36,441 bases of DNA, taken from Bacteroides sp. Its GTDB lineage: Bacteria; Bacteroidota; Bacteroidia; Bacteroidales; Muribaculaceae. Position numbers and translations under genes: made by a program. Below, one piece after another: positions 34,224 to 36,441 of this stretch. The DNA lies in contig JAAVDD010000021.1 of assembly GCA_014801985.1 (NCBI GenBank), positions 64,287 to 100,727 of the forward strand, read 5' to 3'. Numbering within the stretch: position 1 is the first letter of the stretch; every line of letters begins with the position of its first letter. Under the pieces are notes generated by a model. It did no database searches and was not told where the DNA came from. It saw only the letters and a program-made list of their open reading frames with translations.

Positions 34224-34412
34224 TTATTTCAACTTATAGTTACCTGTCTTTAACTGCCGGTTACTTTCTACGTAGAATCCATTCGTAAAGGTTAATTGGC
34301 TCCTTGACGGTATATCTTTGCGTTCTTCGTAGTTGTTATCTGATGAATTTAGAATCTCATCAATTCTACTGAGTGAGTCTGAGAAATTGTAAGTCTTTCC
34401 TGGTGCTTGCAT
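34224..34412 (-). CDS. 62-residue protein resembling the N-terminus of an adenylate/guanylate cyclase (possible fragment)
   Basis: The sequence YNFSDSLSRIDEIL, then ERKDIPSRSQLTFTNGFYV, resembles the first about 55 residues of class III nucleotide cyclases found in Bacteroidetes, including Pycsar-type cyclases, where the next part would be the metal-binding FVDIRGS segment. Here that part is absent: the frame continues only ESNRQLKTGNYKLK and stops. I see no continuation in other frames of the next 90 bp. It starts 11 bp after the Fic stop on the same strand. It may be a deleted cyclase gene or an independent small protein. The similarity is from memory of the family pattern only. Confidence 0.4.
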   Translation of the reverse strand: MQAPGKTYNFSDSLSRIDEILNSSDNNYEERKDIPSRSQLTFTNGFYVESNRQLKTGNYKLK

Positions 34413-34423
34413 GATTATTAGTC

Positions 34424-35458
34424 TTAAAAATATGTTTTTACAGCGAAAAGGAATTGGTCGATGAATATCCGCTTGAAAGCAGCAATGTTGTTTTGTTCGT
34501 AGAACATCAGCATTGCCTTTTTATAATCAATCGAATCCACCGTGCGGAATGAAATGGGGCAGTACCCGTTAGCAATAAGAATGCCATTGCTGACTATTCT
34601 CGCAGTACGTTTGTTTCCATCAGTGAAAGCTTGAATGTAGCTGAGTAAAACAAGAGCAAGTAATGCCTTCTCAAATATATTGCTTTTACCATTGATAAGA
34701 CTAACCGAATCCTCAAGAGCTTCGCGTATCTGAAACTCATTATCAAGTGGAGTGTAGTTTGTTCCAGTAATACCAACTCGGCGACGGCGAATGTTTCTCT
34801 CAACTCCCAATTCTTTTGTAAGAAGGGCATGAATTTCTTCAATGCGCCCTACAGTTAAGTCTTTTAGATAATCTGGCACGTCAAGAATAAAGTCAAGGGC
34901 ATCTTTATGGTTCAACAGCATAACGGCTTCCTCTTTTGTTTTACCACTTGCTGTATGTTTTTCTTTTAGTAATCTTTCAGTCTCTAATAAAGAGTAAGTA
35001 TTACCCTCTATCTGTGAAGATTTCCAAGACAGATCAATTCCAAGTCGTTCCATCTCCTTTCGGTACTCAATCTCAGACATTTCAGAAAGATGCAGACGGA
35101 ATAAACTTTGTGCTTCATTAAGTCGCTTCAATTCGTCAGGCGTAAATAAATCTACTTTTGGAAGAATGTCATTGATGAGTTCAAAGTTGAATATTTCTTG
35201 AACCTGCCGCTCATCCACGTCTTTATCAAAGTATGTGTCAAGATTCAGTTCCATAGTAACATTAGCTTGAGGAGAGAGTTTATATCTGGTAGAAGGACCG
35301 CGACCAATCACTTCGATATGTCCCTTTGAGACATTATCTGCGATTAGTCGTTTGAGAGTCGCAGGGCTGGGTGCATTTGATAACGCCGAACCAATTTCAG
35401 TCCGTGTGGCTTCCGGATTATAGTGAAGAAACTGGAGTATTTCAATATCTTGATTCAT
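34424..35458 (-). CDS. Fic-domain protein with N-terminal winged helix and altered active site
   Basis: The protein has 344 residues. The first about 65 form a winged-helix DNA-binding part (EILQFLHYNPEATRTEIGSA, then TRYKLSP). A class II-type inhibitory helix motif SSQIEGN lies at 147-153, and the Fic core at about 200-320. The Fic signature normally reads HxFxDGN(G/K)RxxR; here it is QAFTDGNKRTAR at 276-287, so the catalytic His is Gln while Asp280, Asn282, Arg284 and Arg287 remain. His-to-other changes usually abolish AMP transfer, so this may act mainly as a nucleotide-sensing regulator, or do other chemistry. Four operator-like sites precede its start, fitting autoregulation through the winged helix. 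Confidence 0.87.
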   Translation of the reverse strand: MNQDIEILQFLHYNPEATRTEIGSALSNAPSPATLKRLIADNVSKGHIEVIGRGPSTRYKLSPQANVTMELNLDTYFDKDVDERQVQEIFNFELINDILPKVDLFTPDELKRLNEAQSLFRLHLSEMSEIEYRKEMERLGIDLSWKSSQIEGNTYSLLETERLLKEKHTASGKTKEEAVMLLNHKDALDFILDVPDYLKDLTVGRIEEIHALLTKELGVERNIRRRRVGITGTNYTPLDNEFQIREALEDSVSLINGKSNIFEKALLALVLLSYIQAFTDGNKRTARIVSNGILIANGYCPISFRTVDSIDYKKAMLMFYEQNNIAAFKRIFIDQFLFAVKTYF

Positions 35459-35470
35459 ATTTGAGTGTTT

Positions 35471-35557
35471 TATCGGCTCAAAATTACTAAAAATCCATGA
35501 ATTATCGGCTCACTTTGAGCCGATTTTAGCCTCTTATTCAGAATATATGAGCCGATA
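35471..35557. promoter_or_regulatory. Four ATCGGCTCA operator-like sites and -7 box before the Fic gene
   Basis: TATCGGCTCA occurs at 35471-35480 and 35503-35512, and its inverse TGAGCCGAT(T/A) at 35516-35525 and 35548-35557. The middle two form a palindrome with a 3-bp spacer. On the minus strand TAATTTTG (35486-35479), a TAnnTTTG box, overlaps the first site. The array fits repression by the winged helix of the Fic protein itself. Confidence 0.65.
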
Positions 35558-35624
35558 GTTCTATGTTTACATTATTAAAGGTAATTCCTATTAATCAAAT
35601 TTAGGGGTTAAAGCCTTGCTTTCC

Positions 35625-35909
35625 TCACTCCGATTCCCTGATTAAGCGGGTTATTCGCTCGTTTACGATACGGGTATAGTTGCGTTTCGCTTTATCGGGG
35701 AGGTAGCTTTGGGCAATGAGTTTTATTGCGCCATCGGGTAGGGATGTGTACTTGTTGAGGATTTTATCCATACGCCGTTTTACTAAGCCGATTTTGTTGC
35801 CGAACCTCTCGAAGTTGAGACGGCAGGGATGTCCGGTTTTATCAAACACGTCACTTTTCTCAATGTCGGGTGATAGTCCTCCGTCAAGCCCAAGATCATC
35901 TCCGTTCAC
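35625..35909 (-). pseudogene. HipA C-terminal remnant
   Basis: The 94-codon frame has the look of the HipA kinase C-terminus: LGLDGG, IEKSDVFDKTGHPCRLNFER, and a terminal helix bundle ending in RIVNERITRL. HipA proteins are about 300-440 residues, with the kinase ATP site upstream. Here the frame stays open for a further 55 or so codons past the GTG at 35909 without a start codon or kinase motifs (TSLHVN before the GTG still looks HipA-like). A HipB-type antitoxin is not seen. I read it as a decayed toxin gene, cut at its 5' side; the promoter of the next gene lies on the opposite strand over that region. Confidence 0.6.
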
Positions 35910-36013
35910 ATGAAGGCTGGTAAAAGTCTTTGGAATGAATAGAGTATCATATATTGTACTTTTATGAATGAGATTAGGGGTATAATATTCATAATATTCA
36001 TATTCTAAAATAA

Positions 36014-36045
36014 TTTGGTTGAATTGTGGAAAAGTATTAACTTTG
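36014..36045 (+). promoter_or_regulatory. Well-formed Bacteroidetes promoter
   Basis: TTTG (36014-36017), a 20-bp spacer, and TAACTTTG (36038-36045) match the TTTG-N19-21-TAnnTTTG consensus. It points to the MFS gene 257 bp downstream. Confidence 0.75.
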
Positions 36046-36301
36046 CGCCCACCAAAACTGAAACAGATGTTTAGACAGCATTATAACATACCAACTCCCA
36101 CAGGCATTCAGAGCTTAAAACGCTCCGAAAGCATGCCTTGTGTGCTGTCAGCAAATACAACATCATTACGCGCATATTCCCGACTACGTTGTTTCAAGTT
36201 TAACTGATATAAGTTAGGCGTCATAACAGACGAAGTGAGATATAACATTTAATTCAAAAGACCGTTAATATACTCATAAGAATTTACCGAAGCATTGATT
36301 T
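36046..36301 (+). other. Long 5' leader of the MFS gene, no clear gene
   Basis: About 250 bp lie between the promoter and the MFS start. A 46-codon frame at 36070-36207 starts with ATG but has no recognised features or ribosome site. A stem-loop AGGCAT (36102-36107) / ATGCCT (36133-36138) encloses GAGC/GCTC. No known riboswitch core is recognised. A leader with structure or a short leader peptide are both possible. Confidence 0.4.
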
Positions 36302-36441
36302 ATGGACACCAAAATGTCATTAAAGAACTGGCTCCCATTGTTAGGACTGACTTGTGCGGCTTTTATATTCAACACATCCGAGTTTATCCCAATCGGATTA
36401 CTTAGCGACATTGCTGAAGATTTTTCTACTACGGAGGCTCA
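36302..36441 (+). CDS. MFS transporter, sugar/drug efflux type (5' end only)
   Basis: Only the first 46 codons are in the window. After [10 protein letters not shown] the first membrane segment follows ([20 protein letters not shown]), then [16 protein letters not shown]. The [11 protein letters not shown] segment is typical of the SotB/YdeA/AraJ-type MFS efflux proteins, which export sugars, arabinose analogues or drugs. The second ATG (MSLKNW) is an alternative start. It is read from the promoter at 36014-36045. The substrate cannot be given from this fragment. Confidence 0.8.
   Translation, partial: MDTKMSLKNWLPLLGLTCAAFIFNTSEFIPIGLLSDIAEDFSTTEA

Noticed and set aside
36070..36207. 46-codon gene in the MFS leader
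   Set aside because: No ribosome site, no recognised similarity, Ser/Arg/Cys-rich composition; kept only as a possible leader peptide in the leader entry.

Overview
The window reads as a chromosomal segment of a gut Bacteroidales bacterium, most like Muribaculaceae/Bacteroidaceae. The grounds are Bacteroidetes-type promoter boxes (TAnnTTTG, in one case with TTTG 20 bp upstream), a protein ending in a type IX-secretion-like C-terminal domain, class III fructose-1,6-bisphosphatase, a SusA-like GH13 enzyme, and lipoproteins with relaxed lipoboxes. Family assignments come from reading motifs; no database was searched.

Positions 1-17137 look like ordinary chromosome. They hold the end of a secreted protein, a zeta-toxin-like kinase with a small overlapping partner just downstream of tRNA-Ser(GGA), a lipoprotein, a polyprenyl synthase/TatD/CPA2-antiporter run, class III fbp, a second CPA2 antiporter with TrkA-C-like domains, and an AI-2E family protein. 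These are followed by a divergent run of PBP4 (dacB-like), an acidic unknown protein, rsmI, a coiled-coil lipoprotein and a periplasmic GH13 amylase.

Positions 17150-36040 form an accessory island, almost all on the minus strand. Its centre is a tightly packed operon read from 33517 down to 18112. It encodes a small XRE-type HTH regulator, a 1727-residue DEAD/DUF1998 helicase with a C-terminal nuclease-like domain, an SNF2 helicase (DrmD-like), an N6-adenine methyltransferase (DrmMI/PglX-like), an OLD-family ATPase-TOPRIM protein (GajA-like) and a UvrD-like helicase (GajB-like). Gaps between these genes are 2-13 bp, or the genes overlap by 4-16 bp. The set resembles a class 1 DISARM core in which separate drmA, drmB and drmC are missing and one fused helicase-nuclease stands in their place, with a Gabija-like pair added at the 3' end. 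I regard this as the candidate undescribed anti-phage system. The last gene is cut by an IS5-family (ISL2-like) element at 17150-18108. The missing 3' part is not found on the other side of the IS, so DNA was deleted there.

Upstream of the operon lie a 25-bp-arm perfect hairpin, a small membrane protein, a 62-residue piece resembling the N-terminus of a nucleotide cyclase, a Fic protein whose catalytic His is Gln, four copies of a 9-bp operator-like site, and a HipA C-terminal remnant. This looks like a patch of decayed toxin and defence genes. The window ends in the start of an MFS efflux transporter with a well-formed promoter and a long leader.

Proposed working (inference): the HTH protein represses its own operon through a palindrome on the -7 box, the methyltransferase marks host DNA, and the two helicases with the nuclease-like domain attack unmodified DNA. 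The OLD/UvrD pair would be a second effector arm, probably crippled in this strain because its helicase lacks motif VI.
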